Positions 24,574 to 32,459 of a stretch of 64,000 nucleotides of DNA are shown here, piece after piece. Source of the DNA: an uncultured bacterium. Lineage in GTDB: Bacteria > Fidelibacterota > Marinisomatia > Marinisomatales > Marinisomataceae. A program made the position numbers and the translations under genes. The stretch spans positions 423,400 through 487,399 of the forward strand of contig CALSRE010000001.1 in assembly GCA_943788675.1 (NCBI GenBank). Direction: 5' to 3'. The first letter of the stretch is position 1, and each line of letters starts with the position of its first letter. A model generated the notes under the pieces. That model was not told where the DNA came from. It did not search any database and saw only the letters and a list, made by a program, of their open reading frames with translations.

Positions 24574-24773
24574 ATAAAAAACAAAAAATTGCAAAACGCA
24601 AACAAAAGAAAGCTCGTTTAAGACTGAAAGCTAAAAAAGCTGCGTTACTTAAAAATAAGAAAGTGATAGATGTTGCCCCAGTAAAAGCAGCTCCAAAAAA
24701 GAAAGTAGCTCCAAAAAAGAAAGCAGCTCCAAAAAAGAAAGTAGCTGTTGAGGAAAAAAAAGATAAAAAGTAG
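24570..24773 (+). CDS. lysine/alanine-rich basic protein with APKKK repeats
   Basis: A 67-residue protein, about 40 percent lysine, with tandem APKKKV/A units (KAAPKKKVAPKKKAAPKKKV) after an N-terminal helix of KxxKxRLRLKAKKAALL. The sequence resembles the C-terminal tails of histone H1-like and other nucleoid or ribosome-associated proteins. It is probably a nucleic-acid binding peptide. A tandem-repeat DNA stretch (gctccaaaaaagaaagta, repeated three times) underlies it. It follows the 36-residue gene with an ATGA overlap. Confidence 0.6.
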   Translation: MNKKQKIAKRKQKKARLRLKAKKAALLKNKKVIDVAPVKAAPKKKVAPKKKAAPKKKVAVEEKKDKK

Positions 24774-24780
24774 ACATTAG

Positions 24781-25884
24781 GTGTTTAAATCTAATTCTAC
24801 CTTTGGAATTTATTATACCTCGCTACTGGTTTTATACAGAAATAAAAAATTCCTTTTTTTAATACTGTTTTTAGTTATTTATCCATTAATTCTTTTTATA
24901 AGTAGAGTCTTTTTATTTTTAGACTATATCCTTATTCCTGAATTTGAGAAAGCAAAAGTCAAGCAGCCTATATTTATTATGGGAGTTAATAGAAGCGGCA
25001 CAACCTTTTTTCACAGATTACTCTCAAAATCAAATCAATTTTCAACATCTAAAACATGGGATTTAATCATTCCTTCATTATCACTAAGAAAATTCTTAAC
25101 AATTCTTAAAAGAGCTTTAACATGCTTAAAGCTTGATCAAATTGAGAAGAAAAAAAAAGGACATCAGGTAAGATTAGAAAATATAGAAGAAGATGAAATG
25201 CTTCTTTTCATTCATAAGCTTGACTCCTTGTGGGTTTCTAACCATTTACTTCCTTGGTTAAAATTTGATAAATCAACAAAACATTTTATTAAGCATGTTT
25301 ATAGAGATAATTCAAGAAATCAAAATAGAAATATTCGATCAATGTTATTTGTAAAAGATTTTTTCCAGAGACAGGCTTATTTGCATAAAAACAGGCGACA
25401 TCTTTCTAAGTCCAATCCGTTTATCTTTAAAATTGATTCTATTCTGAAAGTATTTCCTGATGCAAAATTTGTCTTTTTAGTTCGCGATCCGCTGGAGACG
25501 ATTCCAAGCTACTTCTCTCTGCAAGAAAATGTAAAATTTGGCAACCTTTTAAAAAAGAATGAGCTTAATAATTTAAGAAAAGAGTCCTATGAAGAAATTA
25601 TTGAATGGTACAAAGAAACTGAAAAAGTAAAGTCAAAGCTTCTAAAAAAACAATTTATGGTACTCACTTATCCTCAAATAACTACTGATATACAAAATAG
25701 TATTAAATCCTTTTATAAATTTACCAATATGAAAATGACCAAGAAATTTGAAAAAGAAGTTAAGTCGTTTTCCTCTAAGAAATATGTTAAAAAACATCAA
25801 AATAAATCAATTGAAAGGTACGGTTTTTCTAAAAAGCAGGTGTTAAGTGATTTTGATTTTGTATATCAAGAATACTTTCTATAA
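24781..25884 (+). CDS. sulfotransferase-family membrane-associated protein
   Basis: A 367-residue protein that starts with GTG. The N-terminus carries one or two hydrophobic helices (about residues 22-50), followed by the PAPS 5'-phosphosulfate loop PIFIMGVNRSGTTFFHRLLSKS near residue 61. The 3'-phosphate site appears as FVFLVRDPLETIPSYFSL near residue 228. This is the PF13469-type layout. The target of sulfation (lipid, sugar or peptide) is unknown. Codon use is very AT-rich, like the glycosyltransferases. Confidence 0.8.
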   Translation: MFKSNSTFGIYYTSLLVLYRNKKFLFLILFLVIYPLILFISRVFLFLDYILIPEFEKAKVKQPIFIMGVNRSGTTFFHRLLSKSNQFSTSKTWDLIIPSLSLRKFLTILKRALTCLKLDQIEKKKKGHQVRLENIEEDEMLLFIHKLDSLWVSNHLLPWLKFDKSTKHFIKHVYRDNSRNQNRNIRSMLFVKDFFQRQAYLHKNRRHLSKSNPFIFKIDSILKVFPDAKFVFLVRDPLETIPSYFSLQENVKFGNLLKKNELNNLRKESYEEIIEWYKETEKVKSKLLKKQFMVLTYPQITTDIQNSIKSFYKFTNMKMTKKFEKEVKSFSSKKYVKKHQNKSIERYGFSKKQVLSDFDFVYQEYFL

Positions 25885-25893
25885 TTTTCAATC

Positions 25894-26370
25894 ATGAAAT
25901 TTCAAAACTATTTATTAGCATTCATTTTTATTTTATCTACTCAGTTGCATGCTCATTGCCAAATCCCATGCGGTGTCTATGATGATACAATGAGAATTAA
26001 GATGATCGAAGAGCATACATTTACAATACTTAAATCAATGAACTATATTGAAGCAAATCAAAACGATTTAAAAAACCAAAATCAAGTTACAAGATGGATT
26101 ATAAATAAAGAAGAGCATGCGCAGGAAATACAAAAAATAGTTAGCGAATATTTTTTAACTCAGAGAATTAAATTAGAAGGTGATTCAAAGAAAAATAAAG
26201 ACATATATCATTCACAATTAGAAGTTTTACACAATATTATGCTTGATGCTATGAAATGTAAACAAACAACAGATACAAAAAACACAACTTCTTTATTAGA
26301 AAACTTAAATAGGTTTGTTAATTTATATTTCGATGATCACGGAAAGAAACACTTAGGAGATATAAAGTGA
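25894..26370 (+). CDS. sodN: nickel superoxide dismutase with a Sec signal peptide
   Basis: This 158-residue protein has the nickel hook HCQIPCGVYDD, which matches the HCxxPCGxY motif of Ni-SOD, in which the N-terminal His, Cys2 and Cys6 bind Ni. The hook is not at the N-terminus: it follows 20 residues (FQNYLLAFIFILSTQLHA) that look like a signal peptide ending LHA, so signal peptidase would make His the first residue. The remaining four-helix part is normal (RIKMIEEHTFTILKSMNYI, RWIINKEEHAQEIQ). It should scavenge superoxide outside the inner membrane. No separate maturation peptidase gene adjoins it. It overlaps the next gene by 4 bases. Confidence 0.88.
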   Translation: MKFQNYLLAFIFILSTQLHAHCQIPCGVYDDTMRIKMIEEHTFTILKSMNYIEANQNDLKNQNQVTRWIINKEEHAQEIQKIVSEYFLTQRIKLEGDSKKNKDIYHSQLEVLHNIMLDAMKCKQTTDTKNTTSLLENLNRFVNLYFDDHGKKHLGDIK

Positions 26371-26927
26371 AAAAAAAATTATTATTAGCGATTGCCATGC
26401 TTGTTGTAGTGTTTCTAGGAAGAGTAATGCCCCATCCATACAATTTCACTCCTGTGATTGCTATTACTTTATTATCAAGCTATATATTTAAAAATAAATA
26501 TGTTTCTCTTAGCCTTCCTTTGTTTGCATTGTGGTTAAGCGACTTATTTATCAATAATGTTATATATGCTGGCTATTATTCAGGTTTTACTTTTTTTAGT
26601 TTCGGGATGGTTTGGACCTACGGATCAATTTTATTAGTTGCACTACTAGGTAGTTCTATTTTCAAAAAAATGTCTTCAAGTAAAGTAGCATTAGCAAGTA
26701 TATCGGGATCTACTATCTTTTATTTAATTTCAAATTTTGGTGTATGGATAGCAAGTCCAATATATGCAAAGTCAATAGCTGGATTAGTTTTATGTTATTC
26801 TCTAGCATTGCCTTTTTATGGTTCATCATTAGCTGGAGACCTAATGTATTCTGCTTTATTTTTTGGAGTATATCATCTTGCAATATCCAAAAGCTATAAT
26901 TTAAATTCTTTAAAGAGCAAAATTTAA
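26367..26927 (+). CDS. DUF6580-like / ECF-transporter S-component-like membrane protein
   Basis: A 186-residue protein with about five or six membrane spans. Features such as PHPYNFTPVIAITLLSSYIF, FALWLSDLFINNVIY, SNFGVWIAS, GLVLCYSLALPFYGSSLAGDLMYSALFFG match the DUF6580 family, which is related to ECF-type substrate-binding S-components. It starts within the Ni-SOD stop (ATGA-type overlap). A role in nickel or cofactor supply to Ni-SOD is possible but is only inferred from this coupling. Confidence 0.65.
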   Translation: MKKKLLLAIAMLVVVFLGRVMPHPYNFTPVIAITLLSSYIFKNKYVSLSLPLFALWLSDLFINNVIYAGYYSGFTFFSFGMVWTYGSILLVALLGSSIFKKMSSSKVALASISGSTIFYLISNFGVWIASPIYAKSIAGLVLCYSLALPFYGSSLAGDLMYSALFFGVYHLAISKSYNLNSLKSKI

Positions 26928-27007
26928 AAGATTTAATTTCATTGGTATTACTTAAATAACTAATTATATTGCTCCATAAATTTTTATTAACTAACAAAGA
27001 GAAAAAA

Positions 27008-27220
27008 ATGAGTAACAAAGAAAAAGGTACTGTAAAGTTCTTTAATGAAAAAAAAGGTTACGGTTTCATCACTAAAGAAGATGGAAGTGACGTTTTTGTT
27101 CATTTTTCTAGCATCGTGTCTGAAAATGACTTTAAGACTCTTAAACAAGACCAAGCGGTTGAGTTTGAGGTTGAATCCGATGATAGAGGAGAAAAAGCAG
27201 TCAATGTATCAGCTGCATAG
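27008..27220 (+). CDS. cold-shock domain protein
   Basis: A 70-residue cold-shock protein starting at ATG 27008 (the track begins at an in-frame TTG upstream). The RNP1 motif is [10 protein letters not shown] and RNP2 is VFVHFSSI, both binding single-stranded RNA. The length equals CspA. It probably melts RNA secondary structure in the cytoplasm. An 80-base untranslated gap lies upstream. Confidence 0.95.
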   Translation: MSNKEKGTVKFFNEKKGYGFITKEDGSDVFVHFSSIVSENDFKTLKQDQAVEFEVESDDRGEKAVNVSAA

Positions 27221-27268
27221 TTAGTTAGTAATTCCATATCATATTTATTATTTTAGCTTTAGAGAAAA

Positions 27269-27340
27269 GCCTCAGTAGCTCAATGGTAGAGCAGTGGCCT
27301 CTTAAGCCATTGGTTGTAGGTTCGAGTCCTTCCTGGGGTA
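27269..27340 (+). tRNA. tRNA-Lys (CTT anticodon)
   Basis: The 72-base cloverleaf has acceptor GCCTCAG/CTGGGGT (with two G-U pairs), D-arm GCTC-AATGGTA-GAGC, anticodon arm GTGGC-CTCTTAA-GCCAT and T-arm GTAGG-TTCGAGT-CCTTC. The anticodon is CTT, so it reads AAG. The discriminator base is A. CCA is not encoded. The T-stem has one T-T mismatch. It lies 48 bases after the cold-shock gene and 9 bases before an SDR start. Confidence 0.9.
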
Positions 27341-27349
27341 CGAAATCAT

Positions 27350-28111
27350 ATGAAACTTCAAGATAAGAATATTGTAATTACTGGCGCTGCAAACGGAATA
27401 GGCCTAGCACTAGCTAAGCGCTTCCTGCGTGAATCTCCGAATTCAATTTCCTTGATAGATATTAATGTTTCTGTCAATAAAATTGCTTCTGAACTTGGAG
27501 TTAAAGGATATGTTGCAGATGTAACAAGCGAGAATCAATTTCAATCTATCATAAATCAAATAATTGATGGGGATGGTTCTATTGATCTATTTTGTTCAAA
27601 TGCAGGTATCCAGCAGTTTGGCACGCTTGAAACTTCAACTAATAATTGGCAAAAAAATTGGGATGTAAATGTTATGTCTCATGTTCATGCTGCCAAGGTA
27701 TTAATTCCCCATATGCAGTCTCGCAAGACTGGTTATTTATTATTAACTGTTTCTGCTGCAGGGCTTTTAAATATGCCTAACGCTCTTTCGTATGCAACAA
27801 CAAAGCATGCTGCAATGGGATTAGCAGAAAATCTTTCTATAATGTATGGTAATGACGGTATTATCGTTTCAGCACTATGTCCTCAACTAGTAGACACTAA
27901 CATGGTACGTTCAGCTGAATCTTTATCTGATGATCATCCGCTACTAAAAGACGGTATTTTACCAGTTGAAATTGTAGCAGATGAAACAGTAAAAGGAATT
28001 AATTCTGAAAAGTTCTTAATTCTTCCTCACAAAGAAGTTGCAAAATATATTCAAGGAAAAGCTTTTGATTATGATGCATGGATTCAAGCAGTTAGAAAAC
28101 TAGTGCCATGA
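27350..28111 (+). CDS. short-chain dehydrogenase/reductase
   Basis: A 253-residue SDR: TGAANGIG near residue 11, then CSNAG (a variant of NNAG) near 84, Ser in TVSAAG, and YATTK near residue 150 as YxxxK. Asp after the second strand (LIDINVS) favours NAD. The family is not narrow enough to tell the substrate. Its ATG sits only 9 bases after the tRNA, and the following small membrane-protein gene overlaps its stop by 4 bases. Confidence 0.85.
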   Translation: MKLQDKNIVITGAANGIGLALAKRFLRESPNSISLIDINVSVNKIASELGVKGYVADVTSENQFQSIINQIIDGDGSIDLFCSNAGIQQFGTLETSTNNWQKNWDVNVMSHVHAAKVLIPHMQSRKTGYLLLTVSAAGLLNMPNALSYATTKHAAMGLAENLSIMYGNDGIIVSALCPQLVDTNMVRSAESLSDDHPLLKDGILPVEIVADETVKGINSEKFLILPHKEVAKYIQGKAFDYDAWIQAVRKLVP

Positions 28112-28344
28112 AATTCTTCAAAAATAAAATTATAAAATTGGTAATTTTTTTAAAATTCTTTTTCCCTGAATTGTCTACAAAGCGTCAACTATTATTCACG
28201 TTACAATTCATCTTTTTCATTGCTAGCATTACTTTGGGGTTTTTGCATATTGATAAATTGAATATTGCAGTCTATCATTTTGTAGCGTCATATATTTTTA
28301 TACTAAGTATGGATAATATGATATCAGACAGCTTTAAGATTTAA
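28108..28344 (+). CDS. small two-helix membrane protein
   Basis: A 78-residue, very hydrophobic protein with a basic start (MKFFKNKIIK), one long helix around residues 30-50 (LLFTLQFIFFIASITLGFL) and another at about 55-70 (VYHFVASYIFILSM). No family is recognised. It is co-translated with the SDR in front (ATGA overlap). Confidence 0.5.
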   Translation: MKFFKNKIIKLVIFLKFFFPELSTKRQLLFTLQFIFFIASITLGFLHIDKLNIAVYHFVASYIFILSMDNMISDSFKI

Positions 28345-28358
28345 ACGAAAAAATTTAT

Positions 28359-28862
28359 CTAAAAACCGAAAGCAATACCGACATAAAGCCCTTTAACAAG
28401 CACTTGTAATTGATTGTACTCTTTTTCAGTATATAGAGTATAGTTTAAGCCAACATTAAGATAAGCAGGAGAATTATTTAATTGAAATAATTTTCCAATA
28501 GTACCTTGTAAATGATGATCATCCTGATCTTCAGGTTTGTATACACCTGCCATATAAAAGTCTGGGAATGTATACATTATACCAAGACCATACTCTGTAC
28601 CACTTCCATTTTCTCTGTAGTATTTAGCATATAGACCTAAATTGTCTACGACAAAATATCCCAGTTCAGGTTTTAAGGTAAATGTAGGATCGCCCTGAAC
28701 GCCTTCTGGAGCATTGTTTCCAACAACATCATATGCTAAAATCTCGCTTCCAAAAAGAAAAGTACCTTGAGAAATTTGACTTCCCAGTATTCCATAGTCT
28801 GAATCTTGAGCATAGTTAAAGCTTGATAAAAAAAGAATTGCAGTTAATAAGTATTTTTTCAT
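28359..28862 (-). CDS. predicted outer-membrane beta-barrel-like protein
   Basis: A 167-residue protein with a signal peptide (LLTAILFLSSFNYAQ, cut after Ala 18). The rest alternates polar and apolar residues with Gly and Tyr, as in beta strands (LKPELGYFVVDNLGLYAKYYRE, YGLGIMYTFPDFYMAGVY, PAYLNVGLNYTLY), and ends with VKGLYVGIAFGF, whose C-terminal Phe is typical of BAM-inserted barrels. It may be an eight-stranded small barrel. Family unknown. Confidence 0.6.
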   Translation of the reverse strand: MKKYLLTAILFLSSFNYAQDSDYGILGSQISQGTFLFGSEILAYDVVGNNAPEGVQGDPTFTLKPELGYFVVDNLGLYAKYYRENGSGTEYGLGIMYTFPDFYMAGVYKPEDQDDHHLQGTIGKLFQLNNSPAYLNVGLNYTLYTEKEYNQLQVLVKGLYVGIAFGF

Positions 28863-28900
28863 TTTAGAGTTTAACCTTTGTTTTTTTTAATATAATCAAT

Positions 28901-29542
28901 CTAGTCATTTGAAAGCAACTTTTTTATATCTGAGATTAAGTAGCTCATTTCAAGTTGAGATGTTCCATTGTAGACACCGCGTATTCTGCTTTCTGTATCA
29001 ATTAAAACTATATTTTCAGTATGAATTAAGCTATTATCTATGTGATTGTCTACAGATGCAATAGCAAAATATCCTAATTGAGCCATCTTGATGACTTCAT
29101 TAATATCTCCTCTTAAAAAGAACCAATTTTTTCCATTAATGTCATTGATTTCTTCATACTTTTTTAATCTTTCAATGGAATCAATTTCAGGGTCTACTGA
29201 ATGAGATAAAATTAAGATATCATTAACATCAAATGCATCTTGCACTAGCTTTAAATTTTTAGCTAGATCAATACAAATTGATGGACATGAGGTAAAAAAG
29301 AAATTAGCTACATATATCTTATTTTTTACACTTTCTTGCGTAATAGTTTCACCATTTTGGTTAGTGAAGGAGAAATCTGGTATTTCATGAGTTGTTTTTC
29401 CTACAAGGCTAGGATGCACTAATGTTGACCGCAAGTCTGATGGAGTAAAAATCGGTAATTGAAATTCCTCTCCAGCCTTAGATAGCTGATACCATGTTGC
29501 TAGGAAAATGCTAATTACTAATAGAATTAATTTTTTTTTCAT
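28901..29542 (-). CDS. SCO1/SenC-family copper chaperone
   Basis: A 213-residue protein with a short N-terminal membrane anchor or signal. The thioredoxin fold carries the metal/redox CxxxC as FFFTSCPSICIDLAK near residue 90 and the distal His in SLIHTENIVLID near residue 176. SCO proteins deliver copper to the CuA site of oxidase or act as thiol reductases. It is one of three SCO genes in the window; the other two are inside the oxidase island. It is divergent from the DUF4396 gene with only a 25-base gap. Confidence 0.9.
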   Translation of the reverse strand: MKKKLILLVISIFLATWYQLSKAGEEFQLPIFTPSDLRSTLVHPSLVGKTTHEIPDFSFTNQNGETITQESVKNKIYVANFFFTSCPSICIDLAKNLKLVQDAFDVNDILILSHSVDPEIDSIERLKKYEEINDINGKNWFFLRGDINEVIKMAQLGYFAIASVDNHIDNSLIHTENIVLIDTESRIRGVYNGTSQLEMSYLISDIKKLLSND

Positions 29543-29567
29543 ATATCATCATTAAATTAACATTATT

Positions 29568-29990
29568 ATGATTAGTTGGAAATGTAAACATACTTGGAAA
29601 AAATCTGCGGTAAATACCTCTTGGTGTTTATTAGGTTGCTCTATTGGAGATTTTTCTACAATTCTATATTTTCAATTAAACCCATCTGATTGGACAACTA
29701 TGTCAATTATGATGCTGGCAATGATGAACGGCCTTTTAACAAGCATTGCTTTAGAAACATATATTCTGACAAAACAAATGGATATTAAGTCTGCACTTCA
29801 AACTGCTTTAGGAATGTCTTTTATTTCGATGATTGCGATGGAAGCTTCAATGAATATTGTTGATGTTTTATTAACAGGGGGCGCTGAATTAAATATATGG
29901 GTAGTTCCAATTATGTTGATTGCAGGCTTCTTAACGCCATGGCCTTATAATTATTGGAGATTAAAAAAATATAATGCAAGTTGCCACTAA
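29568..29990 (+). CDS. DUF4396 membrane protein
   Basis: A 140-residue protein with about four membrane segments. The opening CKHTWKKSAVNTSWCLLGCSIGD and the closing LIAGFLTPWPYNYWRL are family features of DUF4396. Cysteines near the start (CKH, WCLLGC) could bind metal; the divergent SCO gene makes a copper connection attractive but it is not shown. The stop overlaps the next start (TAATG). Confidence 0.75.
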   Translation: MISWKCKHTWKKSAVNTSWCLLGCSIGDFSTILYFQLNPSDWTTMSIMMLAMMNGLLTSIALETYILTKQMDIKSALQTALGMSFISMIAMEASMNIVDVLLTGGAELNIWVVPIMLIAGFLTPWPYNYWRLKKYNASCH

Positions 29991-30748
29991 TGAAGATTGA
30001 ACTACAAGATAAAGCAATATTAGTCACTGGATCAAATAGTGGAATAGGATTTGCTATTGCTTCTGAGCTATTGAATTCAGGTGCAAAAGTCGCGTTGCAT
30101 TACAATGCTAATTCAAATGCAGTATTATCATTGGAAAAACAATTTCCTTCTCAGGCTAAAAGTTTTCAGTGCGACTTTAGTAATTCAGCTAGTATCCCTG
30201 AATTTTTTAATCAGGTTTTATCTTGGTCTGACGGTTTAGATGTTTTAATTAATAATGCTGGAATGTCAATTATGAACTCAATTGATAATACTGATGAAGA
30301 ATGGATTCATAATTGGAATACTATTATGAATATTAATCTTTTATCAACAGGAATTTTATCTAAAAAAGCATTAGAGCTTTTTAAAAAACAAAGTTCTGGA
30401 AGAATCATTAATATTGCTTCTAGAGCAGCTTTTAGAGGTGATACTCCTGAATATCTAGCCTATGCAGCATCAAAGGCTGGAATGGTTGCATTGACCAAGT
30501 CTATTGCGCGAGGTTTTGGAAAGGATGGTATTACAGCTTTTTCAGTGGCTCCAGGATTTACTAGAACAGCTATGGCCCAAAAATCTATTGATAAGTATGG
30601 AGAAGATTTTGTAGTGAAAGACATTGCTTTAAATAATTTAACAGAGCCCAAAGATATAGCCCCAGTTGTTGTATTAATTTGTTCTGGAAAATTTGATCAT
30701 GGTACAGGGTCTTGTATTGATATGAATGCTGGAAGTTATGTTCGATAG
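29990..30748 (+). CDS. short-chain dehydrogenase/reductase, FabG-like
   Basis: A 252-residue SDR starting at ATG 29990 (the track begins at an upstream TTG). It has TGSNSGIG near residue 12, NNAG near 85, the catalytic Ser in NIASRAA, and YAASK near 154. The C-terminus GTGSCIDMNAGSYVR resembles the FabG terminal G-x-x-x-x-x-D-G-G. The family reduces 3-oxoacyl-ACP or many other ketones. It overlaps DUF4396 by one base and is followed directly by another membrane gene. Confidence 0.85.
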   Translation: MKIELQDKAILVTGSNSGIGFAIASELLNSGAKVALHYNANSNAVLSLEKQFPSQAKSFQCDFSNSASIPEFFNQVLSWSDGLDVLINNAGMSIMNSIDNTDEEWIHNWNTIMNINLLSTGILSKKALELFKKQSSGRIINIASRAAFRGDTPEYLAYAASKAGMVALTKSIARGFGKDGITAFSVAPGFTRTAMAQKSIDKYGEDFVVKDIALNNLTEPKDIAPVVVLICSGKFDHGTGSCIDMNAGSYVR

Positions 30749-31186
30749 ATGTCATTTATTTTTATAGTAAATCTTGTAATATCTCTTATTGCGACAGGTT
30801 TAATTTGGACTATACAGCTTGTGCACTATCCATCTATGAAGTTTATACCAGAAGCAAAATTTACTGCCTACCATAATTTTCATTCTCAGAGAATTTCAAT
30901 ACTTGCTATACCAATTATGATGATTGAACTATTTACTTCACTTGGATTATTCTATCAAAATGGTAGTTCATATAACCATATTTTTACTATTAACCTTATT
31001 CTTGTAATTTCAATTTGGATTTCTACTTTCTTGATTCAAGTCCCAATGCATAATACCCTTTCTTCTGCTAAAAACTCGAGAGTACTTAATAATCTCATCC
31101 TATCTAACTGGATTCGAACAATTCTCTGGACCGCAAGAAGCTTATTAATGGTTTCATATTTGAGCGTTAATCTTCACTTGATTTAA
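30749..31186 (+). CDS. conserved four-helix membrane protein, function unknown
   Basis: A 145-residue protein starting immediately after the SDR stop. Four hydrophobic segments are visible (about residues 3-25, 48-68, 78-96 and 120-142). Polar residues in the first loop, IWTIQLVHYPSMKFI, then FTAYHNFHSQRISIL and the later LIQVPMHNTLSS, with several histidines, resemble a small DUF1772-like family. I cannot name it with confidence. Confidence 0.5.
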   Translation: MSFIFIVNLVISLIATGLIWTIQLVHYPSMKFIPEAKFTAYHNFHSQRISILAIPIMMIELFTSLGLFYQNGSSYNHIFTINLILVISIWISTFLIQVPMHNTLSSAKNSRVLNNLILSNWIRTILWTARSLLMVSYLSVNLHLI

Positions 31187-31224
31187 TTGCATGAAAATTT
31201 CATATTTTTTTTTAGATTCTAGCC

Positions 31225-31941
31225 ATGAATCCTAGTGAATTTATATTATTTGGCTCTACACATATTTTAACATTATTTATAATTTTTGGTATCTCTTTTG
31301 GATTCTCTTTTTATGTTAAAGATTCATATGCTCCATCTAAATATTCTACTTTTGAATCTACTCTTGGGTATCTGTTAATTTTTAATGAGCTATTAAAGCC
31401 ATTTTACTTAATTGCTCTTGGGGAAGGAGCTTATAGATGGACCAATACTATTCCTTTACATGCTTGTCATCTCTCATCGTATGCAACAGGATTATTCCTT
31501 CTTACCAGAAATCAAAAGTATTTTGATTTTGCATATTTTTGGGGTTTTGGTGGGGGAACAATGGCTTTGCTTACTCCTGATATAGAATTCACCTTTCCTG
31601 ACTTAGATTTTATTACACTTTTCTCGGGACATGGTTTATTATTTTTTGCACTTGTTTATATAGTATTTGTGTTGAAGCAGAATATTACTTTTGATTCTTA
31701 TAAGAATGCTTTGAAATTTTCATTGTTGATACTGCCGATTGCGTATATTATTAATATTATTGTTGGAGGCGATCCTGGATTTGAAGCAAATTTATGGTAT
31801 TTAATGAAAGCTCCAACAGGTGAATCCTTGCTTTCATTTTTTCCTGACCCCCCTATGCATGTTGTACCTTTATTTCCTTTAGTGATGTTCGTTTTCTTTT
31901 TGCTCTATATACCATTTCATTACAAGAATAAGCCTCAATGA
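31225..31941 (+). CDS. TIGR02206/YwaF-family membrane protein
   Basis: A 238-residue protein with about seven membrane helices. The blocks NELLKPFYLIALGEG, TNTIPLHACHLSSYATGLFLL, FWGFGGGTMALLTPDIEF and FSGHGLLFFALVYIVF match the TIGR02206 (YwaF) family of unknown function. The 4-base overlap with the next gene suggests that the two are translated together. Confidence 0.8.
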   Translation: MNPSEFILFGSTHILTLFIIFGISFGFSFYVKDSYAPSKYSTFESTLGYLLIFNELLKPFYLIALGEGAYRWTNTIPLHACHLSSYATGLFLLTRNQKYFDFAYFWGFGGGTMALLTPDIEFTFPDLDFITLFSGHGLLFFALVYIVFVLKQNITFDSYKNALKFSLLILPIAYIINIIVGGDPGFEANLWYLMKAPTGESLLSFFPDPPMHVVPLFPLVMFVFFLLYIPFHYKNKPQ

Positions 31942-32459
31942 AAAAAATAATATTACTTACTATACTTTTAATACCACTAATTGCTCAAGATGCATTTTTA
32001 AATAAGCCATTTCCAAAAATAGAAGGAATTTCATTATCTGGTGATAAAGTAACATTTCCTGATGTTCTTGTTGGTAAGCCATCTGTTCTAGCAGTAGCAT
32101 TTAGACAAAAAGCACAAAAATGTATTAATACTTGGGCTGATGAATTGTTATTAAAATATGGTATCGATAAAAGTATTAATTATTATGAGATTCCAATGCT
32201 TGGCGGACAGTATACAATGGCTAGAAATTGGATTGATGGCGGTATGAGAGGTGGAGTGCCAAAACCTTTACATGATTATACTGTAACTTATTATGGGCCA
32301 TTAAGATCATATTTTAAATCTTTAGATATTTCTAGTAAAGGGGATTGTTATATGTATGTTTTAAATAGTGAAGGTATAGTCCTTGATAGACATAATGGGT
32401 ATAGCACAGAAAAAGGATTAACTGAAATGTTTAACTTGATAGATTCTTTAAATGAGTAA
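31938..32459 (+). CDS. secreted thioredoxin-fold protein resembling ATP10
   Basis: This 173-residue protein has a signal peptide (IILLTILLIPLIAQ, cut near residue 17). The rest shows a thioredoxin-like order of strands: KPSVLAVAFRQKAQKCINTWADELL, then YEIPMLGGQYTMARNWIDGGM, and DCYMYVLNSEGIVLDRHNGYSTEKGL. The pattern is like mitochondrial ATP10 (an F1Fo assembly factor), but similarity is judged by eye and is weak. There is no CxxC. It overlaps glpX by 8 bases. The function in bacteria is unknown. Confidence 0.45.
   Translation: MKKIILLTILLIPLIAQDAFLNKPFPKIEGISLSGDKVTFPDVLVGKPSVLAVAFRQKAQKCINTWADELLLKYGIDKSINYYEIPMLGGQYTMARNWIDGGMRGGVPKPLHDYTVTYYGPLRSYFKSLDISSKGDCYMYVLNSEGIVLDRHNGYSTEKGLTEMFNLIDSLNE

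Noticed and set aside
24670-24750. Threefold repeat of gctccaaaaaagaaagta
   Set aside because: It is the coding repeat for APKKK units of the basic protein and not an independent element.
28920-28950. A half-palindrome ctgagattaagtagctca, similar to the 35053 operator
   Set aside because: It lies within the SCO1 coding sequence, has imperfect symmetry and differs in spacing.
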